A stretch of 64,000 bases of DNA from Pseudomonas lactis (lineage in GTDB: Bacteria; Pseudomonadota; Gammaproteobacteria; Pseudomonadales; Pseudomonadaceae), in the NCBI RefSeq assembly GCF_001439845.1, contig NZ_JYLO01000022.1, positions 1 through 64,000 on the forward strand, in the 5' to 3' direction. The notes beneath the pieces were generated by a model. It had not been told where the DNA came from. It was given only the letters and a program-made list of their open reading frames with translations, and did not search any database. Both the position numbers and the translations under genes were made by a program. This document shows positions 52,698 to 59,001 of the stretch, piece after piece (positions within the stretch are counted from its first letter, which is position 1; the number at the start of each line of letters is the position of its first letter).

Positions 52698-53396
52698 TTA
52701 GAACTTGTAGCCGATACCCACCATGTAAACCATCGGGTCTACATCCACATTGACCTTGGCCCGAGTGCCCTGGCCCAGCGCGTTGTTATCCACAGTCGCT
52801 TTGGTGCTGATGTCGATGTAGCGCGCCTGGGCGTTGATCATCCACTTGTCGTTGATCATGTAGTCGGCGCCGATCTGCGCGGCCCAGCCCCAGGAGTTTT
52901 CGGCCTTGAAGTTGCTGAAACCGGCCTGTTCGGCACGGCTGCCCACGTGTTCGTCGTAGATCCAGGTGTAGTTGATACCGGCGCCCACATACGGCTGGAA
53001 CGCAGACTTATGATCCAGCGGGTAGTACACGACGCTCAAGGTCGGCGGCAGGTGTTTCAGGGTGCCGAGCTTGCCGTTGGCGGCGCCCAGGGCGGTGTTC
53101 TTGATCTTCACGTCATGCTCGAACGGCGTGGCCGCGAGCAGTTCGATGCCGACGTGGTCGGTGATCATGTAGGCGAAGTTCAAGCCCAATTGGGTGTCGC
53201 TGCTCATGGTCGCCTTGCCGCCCAGGTTGGTACCGGCCAATGGGCCCTGGTCAACTTTGACGCTGCTGCTGTCGGCCTTCGGGTTCACGGTGATTGCACC
53301 GGCGCGAACTAGAATATCGCCCGCCTGGTGGGCGTGAGCGACGGGGGCGACGAGGGCGAGCGCGAAGAGGGACGCGCCGAGCAGAGACTTGTTCAT
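52698..53396 (-). CDS. ompW: OmpW family outer-membrane protein
   Basis: An eight-stranded outer-membrane beta barrel that forms a channel for small hydrophobic compounds. The 232-residue precursor has a clear signal peptide (MNKSLLGASLFALALVAPVAHA) and then HQAGDILVRAGAITVNP, the typical OmpW N-terminus. The family segments LPPTLSVVYYPLDHKSAFQPYVGAGINYTW (core LPPTLSVVYY) and the terminal VGIGYKF with the aromatic C-terminus needed for Bam assembly are present. GGAGCTCCCATG-like sequence reads GAGCTCCC upstream. OmpW levels are known to respond to oxygen and salt in other bacteria; no operator is recognised here. Confidence 0.92.
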   Translation of the reverse strand: MNKSLLGASLFALALVAPVAHAHQAGDILVRAGAITVNPKADSSSVKVDQGPLAGTNLGGKATMSSDTQLGLNFAYMITDHVGIELLAATPFEHDVKIKNTALGAANGKLGTLKHLPPTLSVVYYPLDHKSAFQPYVGAGINYTWIYDEHVGSRAEQAGFSNFKAENSWGWAAQIGADYMINDKWMINAQARYIDISTKATVDNNALGQGTRAKVNVDVDPMVYMVGIGYKF

Positions 53397-53513
53397 GGGA
53401 GCTCCAAAGGACGTTTAAAAGTTGTACGTCCAATGGTAAAGATCGTTCCGTTCGGTCTTTTGACTCAGCTCAATGAAAGGGTGATCAGTCACTTTTGCCA
53501 CTGATCTAAACCT

Positions 53514-53540
53514 GTGGGAGCTGGCTTGCGTGCGATGGCC
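53514..53540 (+). repeat. REP sequence (single)
   Basis: GTGGGAGCTGGCTTGCGTGC followed by GATGGCC. This is the same core as the arms of the REPINs at 52561 and 56558, with one C-to-G change. It stands next to ATAGGTATCTACACAAC, the left copy of a 17-bp inverted repeat. Confidence 0.85.
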
Positions 53541-53900
53541 ATAGGTATCTACACAACTTTGGTGCGACGCCGGACTGTGGCGAGGGAGCTTGCTCCCGTG
53601 ACGGCCTGACAGCCGACGCTGATCTACCAGACACACCACCATCCAAATGTGGGAGCTGGCTTGCCTGCGAAGACGGCCTTACAGAGTACATATCCATTGC
53701 TGCGGTAACGGCCACTTAGGGTTCCGCCCTGACGGCGGCTAAACCGGCATCCCTGCCGGTTTACCCCCCCCAAATCCCTGTCGAATTCCGGCCAGCGTGG
53801 TTTAACGGGGCGCCTAAGATCAAAAGCAGATCAAGATCAAGAGCAGCTCGCTTCGCATCTTGGTTACCGTCCACCGTTACAGCGTTGTGTAGATACCTAT
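53541..53900. repeat. 17-bp perfect inverted repeat bounding 326 bp of repeat debris
   Basis: ATAGGTATCTACACAAC at 53541-53557 is the exact reverse complement of GTTGTGTAGATACCTAT at 53884-53900. Outside the right copy, sequence resembling a decayed REP (TGCGATAAAGCTGGTTCAG) follows. The pair may thus be the spacer-proximal parts of two opposite REP units rather than a transposon end. Confidence 0.7.
53649..53678 (+). repeat. REP sequence (single)
   Basis: GTGGGAGCTGGCTTGCCTGC followed by GAAGACGGCC; same core as the other REPs. No partner in inverted orientation lies within 100 bp, so it is a singlet. Confidence 0.85.
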
Positions 53901-54001
53901 GCTGCGATAAAGCTGGTTCAGTTAAAGACTCAGTGACTGATACACCGCCTTCGGGAGCAAGCCCGCACACATTTGGATCTTCGGTGTGTTTGCTGGTGGG
54001 G

Positions 54002-54523
54002 TTATTCCTCGAGCTCGTACATATAAATCTTCTGGGCATCCATCTGGTAACCGGCATCGGCCAATTCGCTGGACGATGGCTTGACCTGCATCGCGCCTTC
54101 GATCCAGTACGGTTGATACAGCTCATCGAGCTTCACCCCCACCTCGCTTTTCACGTGCACGATCTGGTTCGACGGCGGTGGCGGCACATGGATGCAGGCG
54201 CCGAAATACGGCACCAGCAGAAACTCCGTGGTGCGGCCTTCTTCGCTGACTTCCAGCGGCACGATATACCCCGGCAGGCGAATGTGCTGGCCATCCAGGC
54301 TCTGTACCACCGGCGCGTTGGGCATGTCCTGCTTGGCCGCCGGCGCGGCTTCGGCGGACAAGGCATCGGCCATGTTCGACAGGTCGTGCAGCGGCTTCAT
54401 ATTGGGCACTTCGGGTGGCGCATCAGGCGGGATCATCTCCTGCCAGGACAAATCCTTGGGCTGCTCCTGCGCCCAGGCAGGCACGGCCATCAACAACAAC
54501 AGGGCAAACAGGGCACGACGCAT
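54002..54523 (-). CDS. DUF3299 periplasmic protein, last gene of zinc-linked operon
   Basis: A 173-residue exported protein with signal peptide MRRALFALLLLMAVPAWA. The mature part shows PNMKPLHDL, then RLPGYIVPLE and FLLVPYFGACIHVPPPPSNQ (about residues 102-121). In the latter a Cys-x-His within GACIHVPPPP is the most conserved-looking stretch and could bind metal. The family is DUF3299, function unknown. I chose ATG 54523 because AGGAAGG lies just upstream; ATG 54538 overlaps the permease stop and is possible. It follows the FtsX-like permease and corresponds to PA4066 in the P. aeruginosa zinc-responsive cluster. Confidence 0.82.
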   Translation of the reverse strand: MRRALFALLLLMAVPAWAQEQPKDLSWQEMIPPDAPPEVPNMKPLHDLSNMADALSAEAAPAAKQDMPNAPVVQSLDGQHIRLPGYIVPLEVSEEGRTTEFLLVPYFGACIHVPPPPSNQIVHVKSEVGVKLDELYQPYWIEGAMQVKPSSSELADAGYQMDAQKIYMYELEE

Positions 54524-54534
54524 CGAAGCCTTCC

Positions 54535-55800
54535 TCATAAACGGATGGACAGGCCATCGGCCAAAGATTGGCGGTAGGCGCGCCACGCGGGCACGCTGCC
54601 CATCAACAGGGCGGCTGCCAGGATACCGGCGAGCAACGTCCATTCATATTCGCTCGGCCACGACATCGGCAGGTCCAGGCCGTAATTGGCCTGCAAATAA
54701 CCCCGCGAGGCGGCAATGCACAGGTACAGCAACCCCAGGCCCGCCACCACGCCGGACAAGGCCAGGGCGAAGGCTTCGAAGATCAGCAGCGTTGCGATGT
54801 GCCAAGGCCGCGCACCCACCGAGCGCAGGATCGCCATCTCGCGGCGGCGCTCGTTAAGGCTGGTGAGGATCGCCGTGAGCATGCCGATCAAACCGGTCAG
54901 CACCACGAACAGCGAGATCACAAACAAGGCTTTTTCGGCAGTGCCCATCATGCTCCACAACTCTTGCAGCGCGACGCCGGGCAGGATCGCCAGCATGGGC
55001 TCGCCACGGAATTCATTGATCTGCCGTTGCAAGGCGAAGGTGGAAATCTTGTTGTTCAGGCCGAGCATGAACGCGGTAATGGCTTGCGGCGTGAGGTCCA
55101 TATTGCGCGCCTGGTCGGCACTGATGCGGCCTTTGCCCTGTGCCGGCACGCCGTTGTGCCAGTCGATATGGATCGCTTCCATGCCGCCGAGGCTGATATG
55201 CAGCGTGCGGTCCACCGGCGTGCCGGTGCGCTTGAGAATGCCGACCACTGTGAACGGTTTGTCGTCATGCTTGACCAGGCTGACCACCGCCACGCCGTGG
55301 GCCAGCACCAGCTTGTCACCGAGCTTGTAATGCAGGGCCTCGGCCACTTCGGCGCCGAGCACCACTTCGAACGGGTCGGTGGCGAAGGCGCGGCCGCTGG
55401 CCAGCTCGAGGTTTTGCTTGCGCCCGTACTGGTAGTGCTCGAAGTAGGATTCGTTGGTGCCCATCACCCGGTAGCCGCGATGGGAATCGCCAAGGGAAAT
55501 CGGAATCGCCCATTTCACTTGAGGGCTGGCGGCGAAGTGCTCGTAGCTGTCCCAACGGATGTTGTTGGTGGCGTTGCCGATGCGGAACACCGAGTACAGC
55601 AGCAGGTTGACCGAGCCGGAACGGGCGCCGACGATCAGGTCGGTGCCGCTGATGGTGCTGGCGAAACTGTTGCGCGCCTCGACGCGCACACGCTCCACCG
55701 CGAGCAGCAAGCAGACGGAAAGCGCGATGGCAAACGCGGTGAGGATCGCGGTAAAGCGGCGGTTAGCCAGGCTGGCCATGGCTAGACGGAACAGATACAT
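54535..55800 (-). CDS. FtsX-like ABC transporter permease
   Basis: A 421-residue inner-membrane permease of the MacB/FtsX/LolE type. One N-terminal helix (FTAILTAFAIALSVCLLLAVERV) is followed by a large periplasmic domain (about 60-285). Three C-terminal helices come next, with the FtsX-family stretch LFVVLTGLIGMLTAILTSLNERRREMAILRSVGA (core NERRREMAILRSVGA at about 325-339). These systems are mechanotransmitters or lipoprotein and drug extractors rather than classical importers. One nt separates it from the ATPase gene, so they form one transporter. Its place in a Zur-type operon links it to zinc, but the cargo is unknown. Confidence 0.87.
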   Translation of the reverse strand: MYLFRLAMASLANRRFTAILTAFAIALSVCLLLAVERVRVEARNSFASTISGTDLIVGARSGSVNLLLYSVFRIGNATNNIRWDSYEHFAASPQVKWAIPISLGDSHRGYRVMGTNESYFEHYQYGRKQNLELASGRAFATDPFEVVLGAEVAEALHYKLGDKLVLAHGVAVVSLVKHDDKPFTVVGILKRTGTPVDRTLHISLGGMEAIHIDWHNGVPAQGKGRISADQARNMDLTPQAITAFMLGLNNKISTFALQRQINEFRGEPMLAILPGVALQELWSMMGTAEKALFVISLFVVLTGLIGMLTAILTSLNERRREMAILRSVGARPWHIATLLIFEAFALALSGVVAGLGLLYLCIAASRGYLQANYGLDLPMSWPSEYEWTLLAGILAAALLMGSVPAWRAYRQSLADGLSIRL

Positions 55801-55801
55801 C

Positions 55802-56512
55802 TCAAACCTCTGCGGGCATGGCGGCGCGATTGAGTTCGGCCAGCGACAGGTTGCGGTCGAACAGCGACGCCAGGCTCTGGTCATGGCTGACAAACAACAG
55901 GCTGGCGCCCGCTTCGCGGCATTCGGCGAACAGCAACTGCAGGAAGGCTTCGCGGGCGTCGTAGTCCAGGGCCGAGGTGGGTTCGTCGGCGATCACCAGC
56001 TCTGGCTGGCCGATCAGCGCTCGGGCAGCGGCCACCCGTTGTTGTTGGCCGATGGACAGCGAATCGGCACGGCGTTCCAGCAGGCTCGGGTCCTTCAAAC
56101 CCAGGTGTGCGAGCAAGGTCGCAGCGGCCTGGTCGACGCTGCCGTGACGCTGCTTGGCCCGTTGCGCGCGCAGCTTGGAAAAGTGGCAAGGCAACTCGAC
56201 GTTCTCGCGCACTGACAGAAACGGCAGCAGGTTGAACTGCTGGAAGATATAGCCGGTGTGGTCCACACGGAAACGGTCACGGGCGCCGGCCGAGAGTTCG
56301 GTCAACTCTTGGCCGAGCAGGCGAATGCTGCCCTGGCTGGGCTTCTGCACGCCGCCCAGCAGCCCCAGCAAAGTGGTCTTGCCACTGCCGCTTGGGCCCT
56401 TGAGGAACAAGGTTTCCCCGGGTTCCAGGCGGAACGCGGGAATGTCCAGCAACTGCGGGTGACCGGGCCAGTTGAAGCCCAGGTCGGACAGTTCGATTAA
56501 CGCTTGAGTCAT
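55802..56512 (-). CDS. ABC transporter ATP-binding protein
   Basis: The 236-residue ATPase of the transporter encoded with the next gene. It shows Walker A GPSGSGKTT (about 39-47), a Q-loop FQQFNLLPFLSV (about 89-100), the signature LSIGQQQRVAAARAL (about 151-165), Walker B LVIADEPTS and the H-loop SHDQSLA. The LolD/MacB-like Q-loop region fits an FtsX-type partner. It is separated from the upstream DUF2796 gene by 147 nt that contain a REPIN. Confidence 0.9.
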   Translation of the reverse strand: MTQALIELSDLGFNWPGHPQLLDIPAFRLEPGETLFLKGPSGSGKTTLLGLLGGVQKPSQGSIRLLGQELTELSAGARDRFRVDHTGYIFQQFNLLPFLSVRENVELPCHFSKLRAQRAKQRHGSVDQAAATLLAHLGLKDPSLLERRADSLSIGQQQRVAAARALIGQPELVIADEPTSALDYDAREAFLQLLFAECREAGASLLFVSHDQSLASLFDRNLSLAELNRAAMPAEV

Positions 56513-56557
56513 GGGAAGTCAGTGTCGCCTGGTAGTCGAAAATGGCGCCGATCCACT

Positions 56558-56642
56558 GTGGGAGCTGGCTTGCCTGCGATGGCATCGCTGCAGTGTGCCT
56601 GCTGCACCGCGTCGCCTGTATCGCAGGCAAGCCAGCTCTCAC
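56558..56642. repeat. REPIN inside the zinc-linked operon
   Basis: GTGGGAGCTGGCTTGCCTGC (56558 on) is mirrored by GCAGGCAAGCCAGCTCTCAC (56623-56642), with one mismatch, around about 35 nt. It sits between the stop of DUF2796 and the start of the ATPase gene, both on the minus strand. There it could stop 3' exonucleases or reduce readthrough. Confidence 0.9.
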
Positions 56643-56659
56643 ATGGACCTTGTTTCAAA

Positions 56660-57259
56660 TCAGAACTTCAGCGTGGCGGCGGTTGCCGTTGCGTCAACAC
56701 CTTGCTGACCGCTCGGGCCGATCAGTTGTACCTGAATTTTCTGGGTGGCGGGGAAGGTCTTGAACACCTGGCTCAAGTCCAGGTTGCCCAGGGCTGTCGG
56801 TGTGGCGCAGGTGAACTGGTAATGGGCGTGGATTTCACTGTGGTCGTGATCATGCTTGTGGGCGGCGGCGCCTTTGCCGTCGGTGGCGTGGTCATCGTCG
56901 TCATGCTCGGCTTCCGGTTTGTCACCGAACAACGGGCTGTTGAGTTCCTGGCTGCTGACCACACAACCTGCGGCCTTGGGCAGGTTGAACAGGGCCGATG
57001 GATTTTCCAGCTGTTTGCGCACGGCGGCGACCTTGGCTTTGTCGGCGGCGCTGGTGGCTACATGTTCGAAACCCACCAGGTTCATGGCCGGGCTGTCCAG
57101 TTCCAGCTCCAGGGCCTGGCCGTCCAGCACGGCATTCAGGCGCCCGACGCCATGTTCATGGGCGCCGAGGCTGCCGTGCTCGTGGTCATGGTCTTCGTGA
57201 GCATGAGCGACAGCCAGTGGCAGCAGGGCAAACGGCAAAGCGAGCAGCAAACGGCGCAT
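56660..57259 (-). CDS. DUF2796 (ZrgA-like) periplasmic zinc-binding protein
   Basis: A 199-residue exported protein with signal peptide MRRLLLALPFALLPLAVAHA. The mature N-terminus is His-rich (HEDHDHEHGSLGAHEHG, about 21-37), and a second acidic and His-rich run EAEHDDDDHATDGKG..HKHDHDHSEIHAHY lies at about 115-148. Such stretches bind zinc. The family is DUF2796; some members (ZrgA) bind periplasmic zinc and are Zur-regulated. It is the first gene of a four-gene cluster with an ABC transporter and DUF3299, the counterpart of PA4063-PA4066. A strong candidate Zur box lies about 30 nt upstream. Confidence 0.88.
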   Translation of the reverse strand: MRRLLLALPFALLPLAVAHAHEDHDHEHGSLGAHEHGVGRLNAVLDGQALELELDSPAMNLVGFEHVATSAADKAKVAAVRKQLENPSALFNLPKAAGCVVSSQELNSPLFGDKPEAEHDDDDHATDGKGAAAHKHDHDHSEIHAHYQFTCATPTALGNLDLSQVFKTFPATQKIQVQLIGPSGQQGVDATATAATLKF

Positions 57260-57282
57260 GAGAGAGCTCCAGGATGAAAGTT

Positions 57283-57304
57283 TTGTTATGTGATCTTATA
57301 ACAA
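57283..57304. promoter_or_regulatory. Candidate Zur box
   Basis: The 15-mer TGTGATCTTATAACA (57289-57303) matches the Zur consensus TGTTATAnTATAACA at 12 of 14 defined bases. The wider 22-bp stretch is also framed by TTGTTAT and ATAACAA as a perfect outer palindrome. It lies 24-45 nt before the DUF2796 start, and on the other side about 85 nt before the small gene at 57389, so either or both could be controlled. Confidence 0.75.
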
Positions 57305-57388
57305 TTGAACCGAGAGTTTGACCGCCCGCTTGGTGTTGCGCAAGCTGCGTGGGAGCATGCCCGTCAGAAAAATGCAGGAGTAAGGACG

Positions 57389-57733
57389 ATGTTGCGAATT
57401 CGTGGAACCATCGGCGACCTGCCGGTGGACTTGACCTTGGAGCTGGACGACGGCGATTGGGCGCGATTGGGCGCCCAACTGCAGGCCGCGCCAACGCCCA
57501 GCGCGCCTACTGCGGCACCGGTCAAACAGAACGAAGACCTGTGGCAGAACGCCCAGGATTTACTGCGCAAGGCCGGGCAACTCAATGGCCTGGAATTGCT
57601 CGACCAACTCGAAGGCCTGGCCGGCGATGCCGGGGCGGGCAAGCGCCTGCTGGTGCGCCTGCGCCACAGCGCCAACGTGAAGGTGGCCAGCGGCGGCGAC
57701 ACCCCGCTCTACACCTGGGTCGGCGCTTTGTAG
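57389..57733 (+). CDS. Small conserved hypothetical protein with stop codon in a REP
   Basis: A 114-residue soluble protein (start ATG 57389, MLRIRGTIGDLPVDLTLELDDGDW, behind AGGAGTAAGGACG). It has an acidic N-terminal beta-rich part, a Pro/Ala linker at about 30-45, and a helical part (NAQDLLRKAGQLNGLELLDQLEGLAG). I do not recognise a domain; by position it corresponds to PA4062 of P. aeruginosa. Its TAG stop is the TAG of GTAGGAGCGAGC, the start of a REPIN. Insertion of the repeat may therefore have set the present C-terminus. Confidence 0.75.
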   Translation: MLRIRGTIGDLPVDLTLELDDGDWARLGAQLQAAPTPSAPTAAPVKQNEDLWQNAQDLLRKAGQLNGLELLDQLEGLAGDAGAGKRLLVRLRHSANVKVASGGDTPLYTWVGAL

Positions 57734-57827
57734 GAGCGAGCTCGCCCGCGAAAAACTCTCAGGTACCACGTTCATCCAGGATGCCCGCGTTATCGTTGTC
57801 GTTATTCGCGAGCAAGCTCGCTCCTAC
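57730..57827. repeat. 98-bp REPIN of the GTAGGAGCGAGC type
   Basis: It begins GTAGGAGCGAGCTCGCCCGC and ends GAGCAAGCTCGCTCCTAC, inverted around a roughly 50-nt centre. The same length and a related centre (GTTCATNCAG, CGCGTTATCGTT) recur in the copy at 58859-58956 in the opposite orientation. It fills the 103-nt gap between two convergent genes almost completely. Confidence 0.92.
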
Positions 57828-57836
57828 AAGGTTGGG

Positions 57837-58709
57837 TTAGTACAGCGCGGCAAACAACTTGCGGCGGTACACCGTGACCAGCGGGTGATCATTGCCCAGC
57901 AATTCGAACACCTGCAGCAAGGTTTTGTGGGGTAGGCCTTCGCTGTAGCCGCGGTTGCGGATAAACAACTTGAGCAGCCCTTCCAGCGCCGCGTCGTATT
58001 GCTGGCGCGCCAATTGCTGGATCGCCAACTGATAGGCCGCTTCGTCATCCAGCGGGTTTTGCGCCAGGCGGCTTTTCAGATCGGCGGCGTCCGGCAAGTC
58101 CGCAGCCTGGCGCAGGAAGGTGATTTGCGCCTTGGCCCCGGCCAGGGCGGCCTTGTGGTCGTCGCTCTTGACCGCGTCGAGCACGGCCTGGGCTTCACCC
58201 AATTCACCGCGCTCAGCCAGGCAACGTGCATACAGGATCAGCGCGGCGGCGTTGGTGTTGTCTTCGCCCAACAACTGCACCAGCAGCGCTTCGGCCTCGC
58301 TGATGCGCCCTTCGCTGAACAGCGCCTGAGCCTGCTCCAGCGGGTCCGCCGCAGCCGGTGGTGGCATTTGCACATGGGGCTCTAGCATTGCCCGTACTGC
58401 CGACTCCGGCTGTGCCCCGGCAAAACCGTCCACCGGTTGGCCATCCTTGAACAGCACCACCGTCGGCAGGCTTTGAATGCCAAAACGCGCCACGATGTCT
58501 TGTTCGGCTTCGCAGTCGACTTTTGCCAGCAGCAACTCGCCCTGATAACTCTCGGCAATCTTCGCCAGCATCGGCATCAGCGCTTTGCAGGGAGCGCACC
58601 ACTCGGCCCAGAAATCGACCAGTACGGGCTTTTCGAAGGAGTTCTGAATAACGGCCTGGTCGAAGTTGGCGGTGGTGACGTCGAAGATGTACGGCGTGGG
58701 CTCACTCAT
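57837..58709 (-). CDS. cnoX: CnoX/YbbN-type co-chaperone thioredoxin with TPR
   Basis: CnoX proteins hold unfolded proteins under oxidative stress and pass them to GroEL or DnaK. The 290-residue product (ATG 58709, MSEPTPYIFDV) has an N-terminal thioredoxin domain with WCAPCKALMP (about 33-42) and SLPTVVLFKDG with the cis-Pro. From about residue 125 a TPR-like helical part follows (EQAQALFSEGRISEAEALLVQLLGEDN, core SEGRISEAEALLVQL) that ends QVFELLGNDHPLVTVYRRKL. Unlike E. coli CnoX, the redox CxxC is intact, so it may also reduce disulfides. It corresponds to PA4061. Confidence 0.9.
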   Translation of the reverse strand: MSEPTPYIFDVTTANFDQAVIQNSFEKPVLVDFWAEWCAPCKALMPMLAKIAESYQGELLLAKVDCEAEQDIVARFGIQSLPTVVLFKDGQPVDGFAGAQPESAVRAMLEPHVQMPPPAAADPLEQAQALFSEGRISEAEALLVQLLGEDNTNAAALILYARCLAERGELGEAQAVLDAVKSDDHKAALAGAKAQITFLRQAADLPDAADLKSRLAQNPLDDEAAYQLAIQQLARQQYDAALEGLLKLFIRNRGYSEGLPHKTLLQVFELLGNDHPLVTVYRRKLFAALY

Positions 58710-58824
58710 GGGGCATCTCGAATAAAGCGGGAATGGGGGCAACTATAAGGGCTGGCGAGGTTGGCTGAAAGTATCGTGGTAGCTCCCATCTTGAAATGCA
58801 TTCCCCTGTGGGAGCGGGCTTGCC

Positions 58825-58983
58825 CTAATGCCAGTCAGTTAAGCGGTCATCGCCTTGCGTAGGAGCGAGCTTGCTCGCGAAAAACGTGAACGATAACGCG
58901 TGCTTGCTGAATGAACGCGGCGCCTTTGAGTTTTTCGCGAGCAAGCTCGCTCCTACAAAAAAACCTTAACTGACTGGCATTAG
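58825..58983. mobile_element. 159-bp MITE with 19-bp perfect terminal inverted repeats
   Basis: The ends are CTAATGCCAGTCAGTTAAG (58825-58843) and its exact reverse complement (58965-58983). It is flanked by the direct repeat GGCTTGCC (58817-58824 and 58984-58991), an 8-bp target duplication that can also be read as 9 bp. The element is too short to code, so a transposase must act in trans. Its inside is mostly a REPIN (58859-58956) beginning GTAGGAGCGAGCTTGCTCGC. The parent insertion sequence is unknown to me. Confidence 0.85.
58859..58956. repeat. 98-bp REPIN inside the MITE
   Basis: The arms GTAGGAGCGAGCTTGCTCGC and GCGAGCAAGCTCGCTCCTAC are exact reverse complements and extend through the adjoining GAAAAACGT / TTTTTCGC bases. 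Its reverse complement aligns without gaps to the REPIN at 57730-57827, including the centre, so both descend from one mobile unit. Confidence 0.9.
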
Positions 58984-59001
58984 GGCTTGCCCGCGATGGC
59001 C

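Larger units (their letters stand above)
53397..54001. other. Gene-free stretch made of repeat remnants
   Basis: This 605-bp gap has no credible gene. In order it holds a REP (53514-53540), a second palindromic REP-like block GGGAGCTTGCTCCC (53585-53598) and a third REP (53649-53678). A 9-bp hairpin AAACCGGCA-TCCC-TGCCGGTTT follows at 53741-53762. Last comes a TTTAACGGGGCGCC..AGATCAAAAGCAGATCAAG tract (53800-53845). From memory, the pieces from GAGTACATATCC to the AGATCAAAAGC tract belong to a longer intergenic repeat seen in many P. fluorescens-group genomes, here shortened. Only the ompW promoter would be expected among functional signals, and I cannot locate it. Confidence 0.6.
58808..59000 (+). 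repeat. REP split by an inserted miniature element
   Basis: The left part GTGGGAGCGGGCTTGCC (58808-58824) and the right part GGCTTGCCCGCGATGGC (58984-59000) share GGCTTGCC. Removing the 159-bp element and one copy of GGCTTGCC restores a normal 26-bp REP. The restored REP would end 1 nt before the stop codon of the methyltransferase gene. Confidence 0.88.

Noticed and set aside
53541..53900. Inverted repeat as ends of an insertion sequence
   Set aside because: The 326 bp between the copies contain no gene, no target duplication is visible, and the outer flanks look like REP sequence, so decayed repeat units explain it better.
54568..55785. A 405-codon open frame on the plus strand opposite the ABC permease
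   Set aside because: Its translation is a run of His/Gln/Arg/Ala-rich sequence without any recognisable fold. The minus-strand permease has clear FtsX features.
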